34,476 nt of DNA from Leekyejoonella antrihumi (GCF_007845645.1 NZ_VCQV01000046.1:1-34476); one strand, 5' to 3'. Counted from the stretch's first letter, positions 25,613 through 33,087 are shown. Notes: generated by a model not told the origin, from the sequence alone. A program made the numbers and translations.

Positions 25613-26509
25613 TCAGAGGGACGCGATCAGCGACTTCACCGCGGCCAGGCCGAGAGCCGACAGGTGTGGGGCGGTGTCTCGGTAGTAAATCCAGCCGCTG
25701 ATGGCCGGCGCCAGGGCAAAGCCTCGTGCTCTGCGGTACGCCGCCTCGTCAAGGCCGACGGCCGCGCGATACAAGGTAGCCACGGACGCGGGCAGGTAGC
25801 CCCACATCGCGTTGAGCTCGATGGCCGGATCTCCGCGACCGGCAGCGCCCCAATCGATCACGGCGCCAAGTCGGCCGTCGCGCACCAGCAGGTTGCCCTC
25901 GTGCAGGTCCCCGTGGAACCACACGGGGTCCCCGTCCCACGCCGGCGCCTCGACGGCATCACGCCACACGGCCAGCACATGGTCTGGATTGACCTCGGTC
26001 GTGTCGGCTCTTGAGGTCCACGTGCGAACCCACTCGTCGAGCGATGGCAGTGGACCGCCGCGACCCTCGGTCTTCACCGGTGCGTCCATCCCGGGGACGC
26101 TGCGGAGATCGCGGACGAATGCACCGAGGCTGGTCGCCCACCCCTCCGGGTCGAACGTGTCAGGCGTCGGCGTCTCGCCCTCGAACCAGGGCACGACCGT
26201 CCAGTGCCACGGATAGCCCTCTGCCGGCCGACCCAGCTCGATCGGCGCGGGAATTGGTGTCGACAAGTGGGGTGCCAACCGTGGCAGCCACGTGTACTCA
26301 CGCTCCGCCGAGTCGGCCGCCCAGTCGATCCTTGGCATCCGGATCAGCAGCTCGTCGCCCAACCTGAAGAGTTGGTTGTCGGTGCCGACCGGTGGAAGCC
26401 GGGTGAGGGCATAGGACGCCCAGTTCGGGAACTGTTGATCCACGAGTCGGCGGACCAGCTCGTCGCTGATCGCGATCTCACCCACGTGCATTCCGCTCAC
26501 ACTCGCCAT
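25613..26509 (-). CDS. Aminoglycoside phosphotransferase (APH) family kinase
   Basis: 298-residue kinase of the APH/choline-kinase fold. N-lobe: LVRRLVDQQFPNWASYALTR, TDNQLFRLGDELLIRMPR (the ATP-site lysine position is occupied within RLGDELLIRMP), and hinge HWTVVPWFEGETP. C-lobe: catalytic Brenner motif VWFHGDLHEGNLLV and DFG-like AVIDWGAAGRGDPAIEL. These match the subgroup often annotated as aminoglycoside phosphotransferases whose substrates are mostly unknown, so antibiotic resistance should not be assumed. ATG 26509 has TAGCGT 8 bases upstream; ATG 26491 is an alternative. It is divergent from the AhpD-like gene, 154 bases between starts. Confidence 0.88.
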   Translation of the reverse strand: MASVSGMHVGEIAISDELVRRLVDQQFPNWASYALTRLPPVGTDNQLFRLGDELLIRMPRIDWAADSAEREYTWLPRLAPHLSTPIPAPIELGRPAEGYPWHWTVVPWFEGETPTPDTFDPEGWATSLGAFVRDLRSVPGMDAPVKTEGRGGPLPSLDEWVRTWTSRADTTEVNPDHVLAVWRDAVEAPAWDGDPVWFHGDLHEGNLLVRDGRLGAVIDWGAAGRGDPAIELNAMWGYLPASVATLYRAAVGLDEAAYRRARGFALAPAISGWIYYRDTAPHLSALGLAAVKSLIASL

Positions 26510-26517
26510 CGGCTATG

Positions 26518-26523
26518 ACGCTA
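26518..26523 (-). promoter_or_regulatory. -10 element of APH-like gene
   Basis: TAGCGT on the minus strand, eight bases before ATG 26509, giving a leaderless or near-leaderless transcript. Confidence 0.4.
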
Positions 26524-26622
26524 ATCGGTGACCTAACCGCCGTTGCCACCGGGATGAGCCAACCGTGGGACGTGCCGGTCGGCGGATTGCCGACCCGGTC
26601 GCATGCCGCTACGGGTGGTGGC

Positions 26623-26628
26623 TAGCGT
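26623..26628 (+). promoter_or_regulatory. -10 element of AhpD-like gene
   Basis: TAGCGT about 35 bases before ATG 26664, leaving space for the GAAAGTGAG ribosome binding region. Confidence 0.35.
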
Positions 26629-26663
26629 GGAAGACGTCATCCATCCGAAGAAAGTGAGCCGTC

Positions 26664-27008
26664 ATGGCCGAGGACCTCTACCCACCGGCAACCCGTGAGA
26701 TCGGCGAGCGTCGCAAGGAGCTCGCGCCGCAGATCCACGAGGCGTTCGACAACTTCAGCAAGGCGGTCTTCGCCGAAGGGGCCCTACCCGAGAAGACCAA
26801 GCAGCTCATCGCGGTGGCCGTCGCACACACCACCCAGTGCCCTTACTGCATCACCGGGCACACCAAGCTGGCCAAGCGCAAGGGCGCCTCGTCGGAGGAG
26901 ATCATGGAAGCGATCTGGGTTGCCGCCGAGATGCGCGCCGGCGGAGCCTACGCCCACTCCACCCTGGCACTGCACGCCCTGGGTGAGACCGAGCCGCACA
27001 ACCACTGA
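26664..27008 (+). CDS. Carboxymuconolactone decarboxylase/AhpD-like protein
   Basis: 114-residue all-helical protein of the CMD/AhpD family. The redox motif is intact: LIAVAVAHTTQCPYCITGHTKLAKRKG (C-x2-C with the following histidine), preceded by ALPEKTKQL and followed by ASSEEIMEAIWVAAEMRAGGAYAHS. Such proteins act as peroxidase partners or disulfide reductases; the CxxC pair favours a redox role over lactone decarboxylation. The start has a moderate Shine-Dalgarno (GAAAGTGAG). It is convergent with mshC, with 3 bases between stops. A thiol-redox role beside the mycothiol gene is plausible but unproven. Confidence 0.9.
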   Translation: MAEDLYPPATREIGERRKELAPQIHEAFDNFSKAVFAEGALPEKTKQLIAVAVAHTTQCPYCITGHTKLAKRKGASSEEIMEAIWVAAEMRAGGAYAHSTLALHALGETEPHNH

Positions 27009-27011
27009 CGG

Positions 27012-28268
27012 TCAGGCGGCCAGCCGTATGCCGAGCAGCGCGTCGAGGGCGGCCTCCACCTGAGGTGACGGCCGGCCATTGCGGGGCGCCGACTCTGCCC
27101 AGGCGTCCACCGCAAGCGCCGCTGCCGGCGCGTCCAGGTCCCTTGCGAGTGCCGCCCGCAGCTGGGCGATCAGGTCCCCTGCGCCGTGGTCGCCGGCTTC
27201 GCCGAGCGCGAGACGCCACGCCGCAAGCCGCGCGGTGGCCCGGTCGAGCAGGTCGCCGGTGTACTCCCACTCCGTACGGTAGTGCTGTGCCAGCAGTACC
27301 AGGCGGATCGCCATCGGGTCCACGCCATCGCGGCGCAGATCGGAGACCCGCACGAGGTTGCCCTTGGACTTGCTCATCTTCTCGCCGTCGTAGGCCACCA
27401 TCGCCTGGTGCGCGTAGGCATGCGCGAAGGGCTTCTGGCCCGTCAGGGCGACCGCCTGCACCGCGCTCATCTCGTGGTGCGGGAAGATCAGGTCGGTGCC
27501 GCCGCCTTGCAGGTCGAACCCCATGCCGAGGTGATCCAGGGCGATGGTCGTGCACTCGATGTGCCAGCCCGGCCGGCCCTCGCTGACCGAACCTCCGGTC
27601 CAGGAGGGCTCCCCCGGCCGCTTGGCCCGCCAGAGAAGCGGATCGAGGACGTCACGCTTGCCGACGCGGTCGGGGTCACCGCCGCGGTCGGCGAACACCT
27701 CCAACATCTGATCGCGGTCCCACCGACTCACCGCACCGAAGGTCCCCTGCCGTCCCAGGTCGAGGTAGACGTCCTGCGCGCCGTCGGCGCCACCTTCGCC
27801 AGGAGGGACCGGCAGGGCGTAGGCCGCTCCGGACTCAAGGAGCGCACTCACGCTGGCGATGTGCCGGTCCATCGTCTCCACCACACCGACGTAGTGGTCC
27901 GGCGGGATCACCCGCAGTGCGGCCATGTCGGTGTGGAACAGCTCGATCTCGCTGTGCGCCAGCGCCTCCCAGGAGACTCCGTCCCGCTCGGCCCGCTCCA
28001 GCAGCGGGTCGTCGATGTCCGTGACGTTCTGCACATAGCGCACCGGGTGCCCGGCGTCGCGCAGCACGCGCCCCGCCAGGTCGAACGTCACATAGGTGGC
28101 GGCGTGACCGAGGTGCGTCGCGTCATACGGCGTGATGCCACAGACATACATCGTGGCGGTGTCGGCGGGCTCGAGCGTGGTGAGCGCACCGGTGCCGGCA
28201 TCCCAGATCCGAAGGTTGTGGCCTTCGCCTTGGACGTCGGGCAGCTCGGGTGCAGGCCAGGAATTCAC
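27012..28268 (-). CDS. mshC: Cysteine:1D-myo-inosityl 2-amino-2-deoxy-alpha-D-glucopyranoside ligase (mycothiol biosynthesis)
   Basis: MshC activates cysteine with ATP and joins it to GlcN-inositol, the penultimate step of mycothiol synthesis; 418 residues, the family length. It is a class-I cysteinyl-tRNA-synthetase-like fold: MYVCGITPYDATHLGHAATYV (zinc ligand Cys and HIGH-type motif), NVTDIDDPLLERA, WHIECTTIALDHLG, LIFPHHEMSAVQA, and KMSKSKGNLV (KMSKS). I chose GTG 28268 (VNSWPAPELPD) because homologues begin at this point and TAGGGT lies 7 bases upstream; GTG 28286 is less likely. The presence of MshC implies a mycothiol-producing actinobacterium. The SCO1664-family gene lies 30 bases upstream on the same strand. 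Confidence 0.96.
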   Translation of the reverse strand: MNSWPAPELPDVQGEGHNLRIWDAGTGALTTLEPADTATMYVCGITPYDATHLGHAATYVTFDLAGRVLRDAGHPVRYVQNVTDIDDPLLERAERDGVSWEALAHSEIELFHTDMAALRVIPPDHYVGVVETMDRHIASVSALLESGAAYALPVPPGEGGADGAQDVYLDLGRQGTFGAVSRWDRDQMLEVFADRGGDPDRVGKRDVLDPLLWRAKRPGEPSWTGGSVSEGRPGWHIECTTIALDHLGMGFDLQGGGTDLIFPHHEMSAVQAVALTGQKPFAHAYAHQAMVAYDGEKMSKSKGNLVRVSDLRRDGVDPMAIRLVLLAQHYRTEWEYTGDLLDRATARLAAWRLALGEAGDHGAGDLIAQLRAALARDLDAPAAALAVDAWAESAPRNGRPSPQVEAALDALLGIRLAA

Positions 28269-28275
28269 ACGCTCA

Positions 28276-28281
28276 ACCCTA
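28276..28281 (-). promoter_or_regulatory. -10 element of mshC (leaderless)
   Basis: TAGGGT on the minus strand, seven bases before GTG 28268. This decides between the two candidate GTG starts. Confidence 0.45.
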
Positions 28282-28298
28282 AGCACCCCACCATTGGC

Positions 28299-29111
28299 TC
28301 ACCACAGCGGCCAGGGCAGCGGCGTCCGGTCGACCGGAACCGCCGGGAACCGCCCAGCCGTGAGCAGATCGCAGACCCGGGCTCGCAACGCCATCATCTC
28401 GTCGCCGTCCAGCAGCAGCTGCAGCCGGTCCGAGAGGTCGCCGTCGAGGGCCTCCAGGACCTTGGTGAGCCTGTCCCGCTCCGCCGGGGCAAGACGCTCA
28501 CCGGCAAAACCCCACAGGACCGTGCGGAGCTTTTCCTCGACGTGGAAGCAGAGGCCGTGGTCGATGGCCCATAACCGATCGCCATCGACAATCATCGCGC
28601 TCCCCTTGCGGTCGGCATTGTTGAGCACCAGGTCCAGCAGCGCGAGCGCCCGGACCTGATCCGAAGAGGCATGCGAGACCACCAGCGGCTCGCCTTGCGG
28701 GTCTTCCGCCGTCAGCACCTCGACGAAGCCGTCCGGCACCTCCCGGGGCCGGTCCAGTCGCACCAGGCCGGAGTCGTCCCAACCCGTCAGCGGACCGACC
28801 CACTGCTGCACCGACCCGGATCCCAGCGGGCCGTCCCGCAGCACGGTCGGCGGCACGACGTGCCAGCCGCCCGACTGCGCGACCAGCCAGGCCGCGACCT
28901 CGCGACACGCCAGCGTGCCTTCAGGAAAGTCCCAGAGCGGCCTCTCGCCTCGAACCGGCTTGTAGACAGCCGGTATCCGCTCGCTCCCCTGGCTCAACCA
29001 GACACGCAGAACGACATTGGACGCCTCGACCAGGCGTCCTTCGATCTCGAGCTCACCATCGGTCAGCAGCCCGATGACGGCGGCGCGCTCAGCGCTTGTA
29101 TCCGTTGGCAC
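28299..29111 (-). CDS. SCO1664 family protein (PI3/PI4-kinase-like fold)
   Basis: About 270 residues, an actinobacterial family of unknown activity with a degenerate PI3/PI4-kinase-like core. Family marks: LLTDGELEIEGRLVEASNVV, PAVYKPVRGERPLWDFP (lysine of the nucleotide site), ACREVAAWLVAQ, LALLDLVLNNADRKGSAMI (N-x-D-R-K catalytic loop), and LWAIDHGLCFHVEEKLRTVLWGF (metal-binding IDHG). GTG 29111 overlaps the end of the DUF3090 gene by 23 bases, so translation is probably coupled; no clear Shine-Dalgarno is seen, and the exact start could be a few codons off. In other actinobacteria it is likewise between DUF3090 and mshC. Confidence 0.9.
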   Translation of the reverse strand: MPTDTSAERAAVIGLLTDGELEIEGRLVEASNVVLRVWLSQGSERIPAVYKPVRGERPLWDFPEGTLACREVAAWLVAQSGGWHVVPPTVLRDGPLGSGSVQQWVGPLTGWDDSGLVRLDRPREVPDGFVEVLTAEDPQGEPLVVSHASSDQVRALALLDLVLNNADRKGSAMIVDGDRLWAIDHGLCFHVEEKLRTVLWGFAGERLAPAERDRLTKVLEALDGDLSDRLQLLLDGDEMMALRARVCDLLTAGRFPAVPVDRTPLPWPLW

Positions 29112-29628
29112 GGGGGCAGATGTGACCCGTCGTCTCCAACGGGCCACCACAGAAGGGACAGGGCGGGCGTCCGTCGGCGACGGCTGCCAGGCCACGGCGG
29201 GCGAACTCTCGCGCCAGATCGGGGCGCAGTATGACGCGCACCATGCTGGCGTCCGGATCGGTCACCTCGACGATCTCCTCACCGTTCTCGTCCGGCTCCA
29301 GGGCCACCTGGCGGTCGTGACACTCGATGATCACCGCGGCCAGGTCCGCCTCCCACGCGAGGCTGAGTGTGCTCACTCGAAACTCATCGTCGATCGGAGT
29401 GGTGAGGGGTTCGTTGTCCTGAGGCGCCTGCGGCATGTCGGCTGTCGCATCGACCTCGTCGAGCAGCTCGTTGACCCGCTCCGCGAGGACCTGCACCTGC
29501 TCCTTCTCGAGCGACATCGACACGATCTGGCGACCCTGCACGGCCTGCAGGAAGAAGGTGCGCTGGCCAGGGGGACCCACGGTTCCGGCGATGAACCGGT
29601 CCGGGTTGTCGAAGTCGATCTGCGGCAT
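29089..29628 (-). CDS. DUF3090 family protein
   Basis: 179 residues, an actinobacterial family of unknown function. Opening PQIDFDNPDRFIAGTVGPPG and central GRQIVSMSLEKEQVQVLAERVNELLDEV are characteristic. Also seen are WEADLAAVIIECHDR and REFARRGLAAVADGRPPCPFC. The C-terminus is a zinc-ribbon-like CPFCGGPLETTGHICPRANG with the third cysteine in HICP and a conserved basic end. The ATG has TAAGGT 6 bases upstream, so it may have its own leaderless promoter although it lies only 9 bases after the histidine-phosphatase stop. It forms a conserved string with the phosphatase, SCO1664-family and mshC genes. Confidence 0.93.
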   Translation of the reverse strand: MPQIDFDNPDRFIAGTVGPPGQRTFFLQAVQGRQIVSMSLEKEQVQVLAERVNELLDEVDATADMPQAPQDNEPLTTPIDDEFRVSTLSLAWEADLAAVIIECHDRQVALEPDENGEEIVEVTDPDASMVRVILRPDLAREFARRGLAAVADGRPPCPFCGGPLETTGHICPRANGYKR

Positions 29629-29634
29629 ACCTCG

Positions 29635-29640
29635 ACCTTA
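29635..29640 (-). promoter_or_regulatory. -10 element of DUF3090 gene (leaderless, internal)
   Basis: TAAGGT on the minus strand, six bases before ATG 29628. It overlaps the stop codon of the preceding gene. Confidence 0.4.
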
Positions 29641-30372
29641 GGTGGCCCGACCGTCGGCGTCTGCACCGGTTGCGCCACCGGGCGTGGCGTCACCGGGGGC
29701 GATGTCATCCTTCGGCGTCGGCAGCAGCGCCGTCAGATCGGCGGTCCCGTCGTTCATCCGCAGCACGAACGCCCGTTTCGGTGTGTACTGCACGACGCTC
29801 AGCGATCCCGGACTCACCACGATGCGTTGGAACTCGTCCAGCGCGAGCCCCAGCGCCTCCGCGAGGAGAGCCTTGATCACGTCGCCGTGGCTCACCGCCA
29901 CCCACACCGAATGTGCACCGTCGCGCGCCTCCACCTCGGCGTCGATGCGCCGCACCGCCGCGGTCGCCCGGTCCGACATCGCCCGCAGCGACTCCGCGGG
30001 AAACTGGCCGCCGGACGGAAAGGTGGCCTGCGAAGGGGTGTCCTGGACGGTTCGCCACAGCGGTTCCTTGACCAGGTCGGCGATCTTGCGGCCCGTCCAC
30101 GCGCCGTACCGGCACTCCCCCAGCCCCTGGTCGTACTCGACCGCGACTCCGCGACCCTCGTGCTGCTTGGCCAGGATTGCCGCGGTCTCCTGACAGCGCT
30201 TCAACGGACTGGACACGATGCGTGAAACCTTCACCGGCGCCATCCGCTCGGCGAGGGCACCCGCTCCGGCGCGACCCGTGTCGTCCAGTGAGACCCCCGG
30301 CGTCCAGCCGGCAAGCACGCCAGAGGTGTTGGCCGTCGATCGCCCGTGCCGGACGAGAAGGAGCAGCGCCAC
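29638..30372 (-). CDS. Histidine phosphatase, MSMEG_4193 family
   Basis: 244-residue member of the phosphoglycerate-mutase-like histidine phosphatases. Catalytic RHG is in LLLLVRHGRSTANTSGVLAG; the second core is RIVSSPLKRCQETAAI with GLGECRYGAWTGRKI; and the second histidine is in VWVAVSHGDVIKALLAEALG. The MSMEG_4193 family is an actinobacterial subgroup always near DUF3090. Substrate unknown. The C-terminal 25 residues are glycine/alanine/aspartate-rich and probably disordered. GTG 30372 lies 2 bases after the oxidoreductase stop, indicating one operon. Confidence 0.93.
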   Translation of the reverse strand: MALLLLVRHGRSTANTSGVLAGWTPGVSLDDTGRAGAGALAERMAPVKVSRIVSSPLKRCQETAAILAKQHEGRGVAVEYDQGLGECRYGAWTGRKIADLVKEPLWRTVQDTPSQATFPSGGQFPAESLRAMSDRATAAVRRIDAEVEARDGAHSVWVAVSHGDVIKALLAEALGLALDEFQRIVVSPGSLSVVQYTPKRAFVLRMNDGTADLTALLPTPKDDIAPGDATPGGATGADADGRAT

Positions 30373-30374
30373 GC

Positions 30375-31439
30375 CTACGCCAGCCCTTCCCGCTCGAGCA
30401 GCTCCGCCATCATCCGCACCGTCTCGACCCGCTCGTCCAGGCTGTCCCCGGCGGGCGCGACGTTGATGGTCGTCACCCCGGCATCGGCGTAGGCATGCAT
30501 CCGGGCCGCGATCCGGTCCCGGGAGCCGATGAGGGCAGTCCGGTCGATGAAGTCTCGAGGCAGCGCCGCCGCGGCCTCACGGGGCTTGTGGTCCAGGTAG
30601 AGGTCCTGCACGGTCTTGGCCGCCTCCGCAAAGCCCATCCGGGCGGCCAGGGCGTTGTAGAAGTTCTGCTTGCGCGACCCCATCCCACCCACGTACAGCG
30701 CGGAGTTCGGGCGCAGTCGGTCTGCGGCCGCATCGAGGTCGTCCGAGACGCTGACCGCCACCAGGGGTGCCACGTCGAACCCGGCCATCGGCCGGTCGGC
30801 ATGGCCGCCCTTCACCCGGCCCCGCTCGATCATGGCCAGCTGCTCGTGGACGTATTCCGGGCTGACGAAGATGCCCAGCCAGCCGTCGGCGATCTCACCG
30901 GTGAGCTCGAGGTTCTTGGGGCCGATCGAGGCCAGATAGATCGGCAGGTGGGCCCGTTTCGGATGCAGCAGCAGCCGTAGCGCCTTGCCCGGCCCGTCCG
31001 GCAGCGGCAGCTTGAAGTACGTCCCGTCGTATTCGACCTTCTTGCGTCCCACGGCCAGCCGGATGATGTCGACGTACTCACGCGTGCGCCCCAGCGGATG
31101 GTCGAAGCGCACCCCGTGCCACCCCTCGCTGACCTGCGGACCGGAGACTCCCAGCCCTAGCCGGTACTTCCCGTCGGTGATCGAGTCCAGGGTCGCCGCA
31201 GTCATGGCCGTCATCGCGGGACTGCGACCTGGGATCTGCATGACGGCGCTGCCCCACTCGATCCGGCTGGTGTGCGCGCTCAGGTAGGCCGCCAGCGTGG
31301 CCGAGTCGGAGCCATAGGCCTCCGCGAGCCACGCCACGTCATACCCGCACTCGTCGGCGGTCGTCGCCAGCCGGCGCATCGCTTCGAGGTCGTCCGTGCC
31401 CGTCGTGCCCCAGTAGCCCAGGTTGATGCCAAGTTTCAT
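30375..31439 (-). CDS. LLM-class F420-dependent oxidoreductase
   Basis: 354-residue luciferase-like TIM-barrel oxidoreductase. The opening MKLGINLGYWGTTGTDDLEA and CGYDVAWLAEAYGSDSATLA, then SRIEWGSAVMQIPGRSPAMTAMTAATLD and RYRLGLGVSGPQVSEGWHG-type segments are standard for F420-binding members (here KYRLGLGVSGPQ). Later come LPIYLASIGPKNLELTGEIADGW and the C-terminal helical region. It is a longer and better preserved protein than the other member at the left of the window. Its conserved place before the phosphatase gene is typical of actinobacteria; the substrate is unknown. TAGCGT 6 bases before ATG 31439 suggests a leaderless transcript heading the LLM-phosphatase unit. Confidence 0.94.
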   Translation of the reverse strand: MKLGINLGYWGTTGTDDLEAMRRLATTADECGYDVAWLAEAYGSDSATLAAYLSAHTSRIEWGSAVMQIPGRSPAMTAMTAATLDSITDGKYRLGLGVSGPQVSEGWHGVRFDHPLGRTREYVDIIRLAVGRKKVEYDGTYFKLPLPDGPGKALRLLLHPKRAHLPIYLASIGPKNLELTGEIADGWLGIFVSPEYVHEQLAMIERGRVKGGHADRPMAGFDVAPLVAVSVSDDLDAAADRLRPNSALYVGGMGSRKQNFYNALAARMGFAEAAKTVQDLYLDHKPREAAAALPRDFIDRTALIGSRDRIAARMHAYADAGVTTINVAPAGDSLDERVETVRMMAELLEREGLA

Positions 31440-31445
31440 ACCCCG

Positions 31446-31451
31446 ACGCTA
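31446..31451 (-). promoter_or_regulatory. -10 element of F420 oxidoreductase operon (leaderless)
   Basis: TAGCGT on the minus strand, six bases before ATG 31439. Confidence 0.45.
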
Positions 31452-31452
31452 G

Positions 31453-31537
31453 CCCACCGTGCCCCACGAAGTCCTCGCTGCGCTCGGTACTTCGCGAGGA
31501 CCCCCGGCCCCACCGTGCCCCACGAAGTCCTCGCTGC
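31453..31537. repeat. 28-29-bp direct repeat with hairpin between divergent genes
   Basis: A 29-base unit beginning CCCACCGTGCCCCACGAAGT occurs at 31453-31481 and 31509-31537. Between the copies GTCCTCG (in the first unit) pairs with CGAGGAC near 31495-31501, enclosing CTGCGCTCGGTACTTCG. It lies in the short space between the oxidoreductase and aldo/keto reductase promoters. Confidence 0.8.
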
Positions 31538-31574
31538 AACCCGTGCCTTACCCCGCCCGCGGTCGGCGAGGGCC

Positions 31575-31580
31575 TACGGT
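31575..31580 (+). promoter_or_regulatory. -10 element of aldo/keto reductase gene (leaderless)
   Basis: TACGGT, six bases before GTG 31587. Confidence 0.4.
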
Positions 31581-31586
31581 GTGAGC

Positions 31587-32510
31587 GTGCACATGCGAAC
31601 GGCTGGCCGATCCGGGCTGCGAGTGAGCGCGCTGGCGCTGGGAACCCACGGCTGGGGCACCGATGTCGACCCCCATCTGGCGGCCGAGCTGTTGTCGACG
31701 TATCGCGAGTCCGGCGGCACGATGATCGACACGGCATACGGCTATGGGGACGGAGCCAGCGAGGAGATCGTCGGTGCCCTTGTCGGCACCGACCACCGCG
31801 ACGACCTCGTGCTGTGCACCAAGAGCGGCCTGTCACGCGATGGCGACGGAGTCCGCGTCGATACCTCCCGTGGCGGCCTGCTGCGGCAGCTGGACACGTC
31901 GCTGAGCAGGCTGCGCACCGACTACGTCGACCTGTGGATGGTGCATGCGTGGTCCGACGAGGTGCCGCTGACCGAGACGCTTTCAGCGCTGGAGCACGCC
32001 GTGCGCACCGGTCGCGCCCGGTATGTCGGGGTCTCGGGTTTCCATGGCTGGCAGCTGGCTCGAGCAGCGTCGCTGCTCGAGCAGGTGCGGGTGCCGCTGG
32101 TGGCCAGTGGCGTCGAGTACAACCTGCTGGAACGCTGGCCCGAGCATGAGCTCGCTGCGGCCGCTGCGCATCTGGGGACGGGCGTGTTTGCCTGGTCGCC
32201 CCTTGCCGGCGGTGTGCTGTCGGGCAAGTACCGCCACGGCGTGCCTGCCCAGTCGCGGGCGGCCGCCGGTCACCGGGTGGCGCTCCTGCGCGAGGGCAAC
32301 GGCCCTGTCGTGGAGGCGCTGGTGACCGCCGCCGAGGGGCTGGGCGTCACCGCCACCGAGGTCGCCCTCGCCTGGATCCGGGATCGTCCGGGAGTGTCTG
32401 CCGCGGCCGTCGGTGCGCGCACGCTGATCCAGTTGCAGGCAGCCCTACGCAGTGATGCCTTGACGATCCCGGATGAGGTTGGCCACGCCCTGGACGAGGT
32501 CTCGAGCTAA
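31587..32510 (+). CDS. Aldo/keto reductase
   Basis: NADPH-dependent oxidoreductase with a TIM-barrel fold, 307 residues. The catalytic tetrad is visible: Asp and Tyr in MIDTAYGYGDGASE, Lys in LVLCTKSGL, His in DYVDLWMVHAW. Other AKR marks are the beta-hairpin start MRTAGRSGLRVSALALGTHGWG, YVGVSGFHGWQLARA, GVEYNLLERWPEHEL, GVFAWSPLAGGVLSGKYR, and AVGARTLIQLQAAL near the end. Three starts are possible: GTG 31581 (GAGGG upstream), GTG 31587 (leaderless -10) and ATG 31593; I prefer 31587 because neighbouring genes use the same promoter spacing. Substrate unknown. Downstream, its stop is 4 bases from the stop of the acidic-tail gene on the other strand. Confidence 0.93.
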   Translation: MHMRTAGRSGLRVSALALGTHGWGTDVDPHLAAELLSTYRESGGTMIDTAYGYGDGASEEIVGALVGTDHRDDLVLCTKSGLSRDGDGVRVDTSRGGLLRQLDTSLSRLRTDYVDLWMVHAWSDEVPLTETLSALEHAVRTGRARYVGVSGFHGWQLARAASLLEQVRVPLVASGVEYNLLERWPEHELAAAAAHLGTGVFAWSPLAGGVLSGKYRHGVPAQSRAAAGHRVALLREGNGPVVEALVTAAEGLGVTATEVALAWIRDRPGVSAAAVGARTLIQLQAALRSDALTIPDEVGHALDEVSS

Positions 32511-32514
32511 CCCC

Positions 32515-32862
32515 TCAGCGCTCGTCCTCGTCGAAGTCGAGCTCATCGGCATCGTCATCGCTCAGCCCGACGTATTGCGAGGAGCTGTCGTCCTCGTCCT
32601 CGTCGAAGTCCTCATCGTCGTCATCATCTCCGGCGTCGTCATCGAGGTCGTCGTCATCGTCCCCGCTGTAGACCTCCAGCGGTGTCACCTCGCCGTAGAC
32701 ATCGAGCAGGACGTCGTCGTAGGCCTCGAAGGCGTCCGCCAGGTCCCGGTATGCGGCGACTACGGTCGGATCGTTCTCACCACGCCGGGACGCGGCGGCC
32801 TCGAGATGCCGTTCGAGGGCGCCTACGAGAGAGGTCAGTGCGGCACGCGGATCGGCGGTCAT
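32515..32862 (-). CDS. Actinobacterial protein with a highly acidic C-terminal tail
   Basis: 115 residues. The N-terminal half (about 1-62: TADPRAALTSLVGALERHLE, VAAYRDLADAFEAYDDVLLD, VYGEVTPLEVYSG) is helical and conserved in actinobacteria, where it is sometimes labelled a primosomal protein without evidence I know of. The second half is nearly all Asp/Glu (DDDDDLDDDAGDDDDDEDFD and following), an unstructured polyanionic tail that could mimic nucleic acid or bind metal. I chose ATG 32862, which has TACCGT 7 bases upstream; the frame upstream runs antisense to DUF5703 and mraY DNA and is not protein-like. It is divergent from the DUF5703 gene. Confidence 0.78.
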   Translation of the reverse strand: MTADPRAALTSLVGALERHLEAAASRRGENDPTVVAAYRDLADAFEAYDDVLLDVYGEVTPLEVYSGDDDDDLDDDAGDDDDDEDFDEDEDDSSSQYVGLSDDDADELDFDEDER

Positions 32863-32869
32863 GATGCAG

Positions 32870-32875
32870 ACGGTA
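32870..32875 (-). promoter_or_regulatory. -10 element of acidic-tail gene (leaderless)
   Basis: TACCGT on the minus strand, seven bases before ATG 32862. Confidence 0.45.
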
Positions 32876-32901
32876 TCGGCTTTGACGCAGAATGGGCAGC
32901 A

Positions 32902-33087
32902 ATGATCCAGTATGAATACCGCGTCCTGGAATTCGGACGCGACATCAGCCGCAGTGACATCCGTCAGTCGCTGACCGATCACGCCGAGTACGGCCACTGG
33001 GAGCTGGCCCGCAGCTGCCTCTATCTGGGCGGCCGCCGGCGCGTGTGGCTGCGCCGGAAGATCATCCGCGTTCAACGCACCGCCTGA
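32902..33087 (+). CDS. DUF5703 family protein
   Basis: 61-residue basic protein of an actinobacterial family without known function. The family pattern is clear: MIQYEYRVLEFGRDISRSDI, LTDHAEYGHWELARSCLYLG, RRVWLRRKIIRVQRT. It is too short for many gene finders. ATG 32902 has GGGCAGCA just upstream, a weak ribosome site. It is divergent from the acidic-tail gene (39 bases between starts), an arrangement conserved in relatives. The stop is followed by 83 bases to the mraY stop on the other strand. Confidence 0.85.
   Translation: MIQYEYRVLEFGRDISRSDIRQSLTDHAEYGHWELARSCLYLGGRRRVWLRRKIIRVQRTA

Noticed and set aside
25613-26509. Antibiotic-resistance gene
   Set aside because: The APH fold is clear, but this subgroup is broad and mostly of unknown substrate; resistance cannot be claimed from sequence.
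27186-28574. 462-codon plus-strand frame opposite mshC and the SCO1664-family gene
   Set aside because: Composition is that of an antisense shadow; it crosses two recognised genes.
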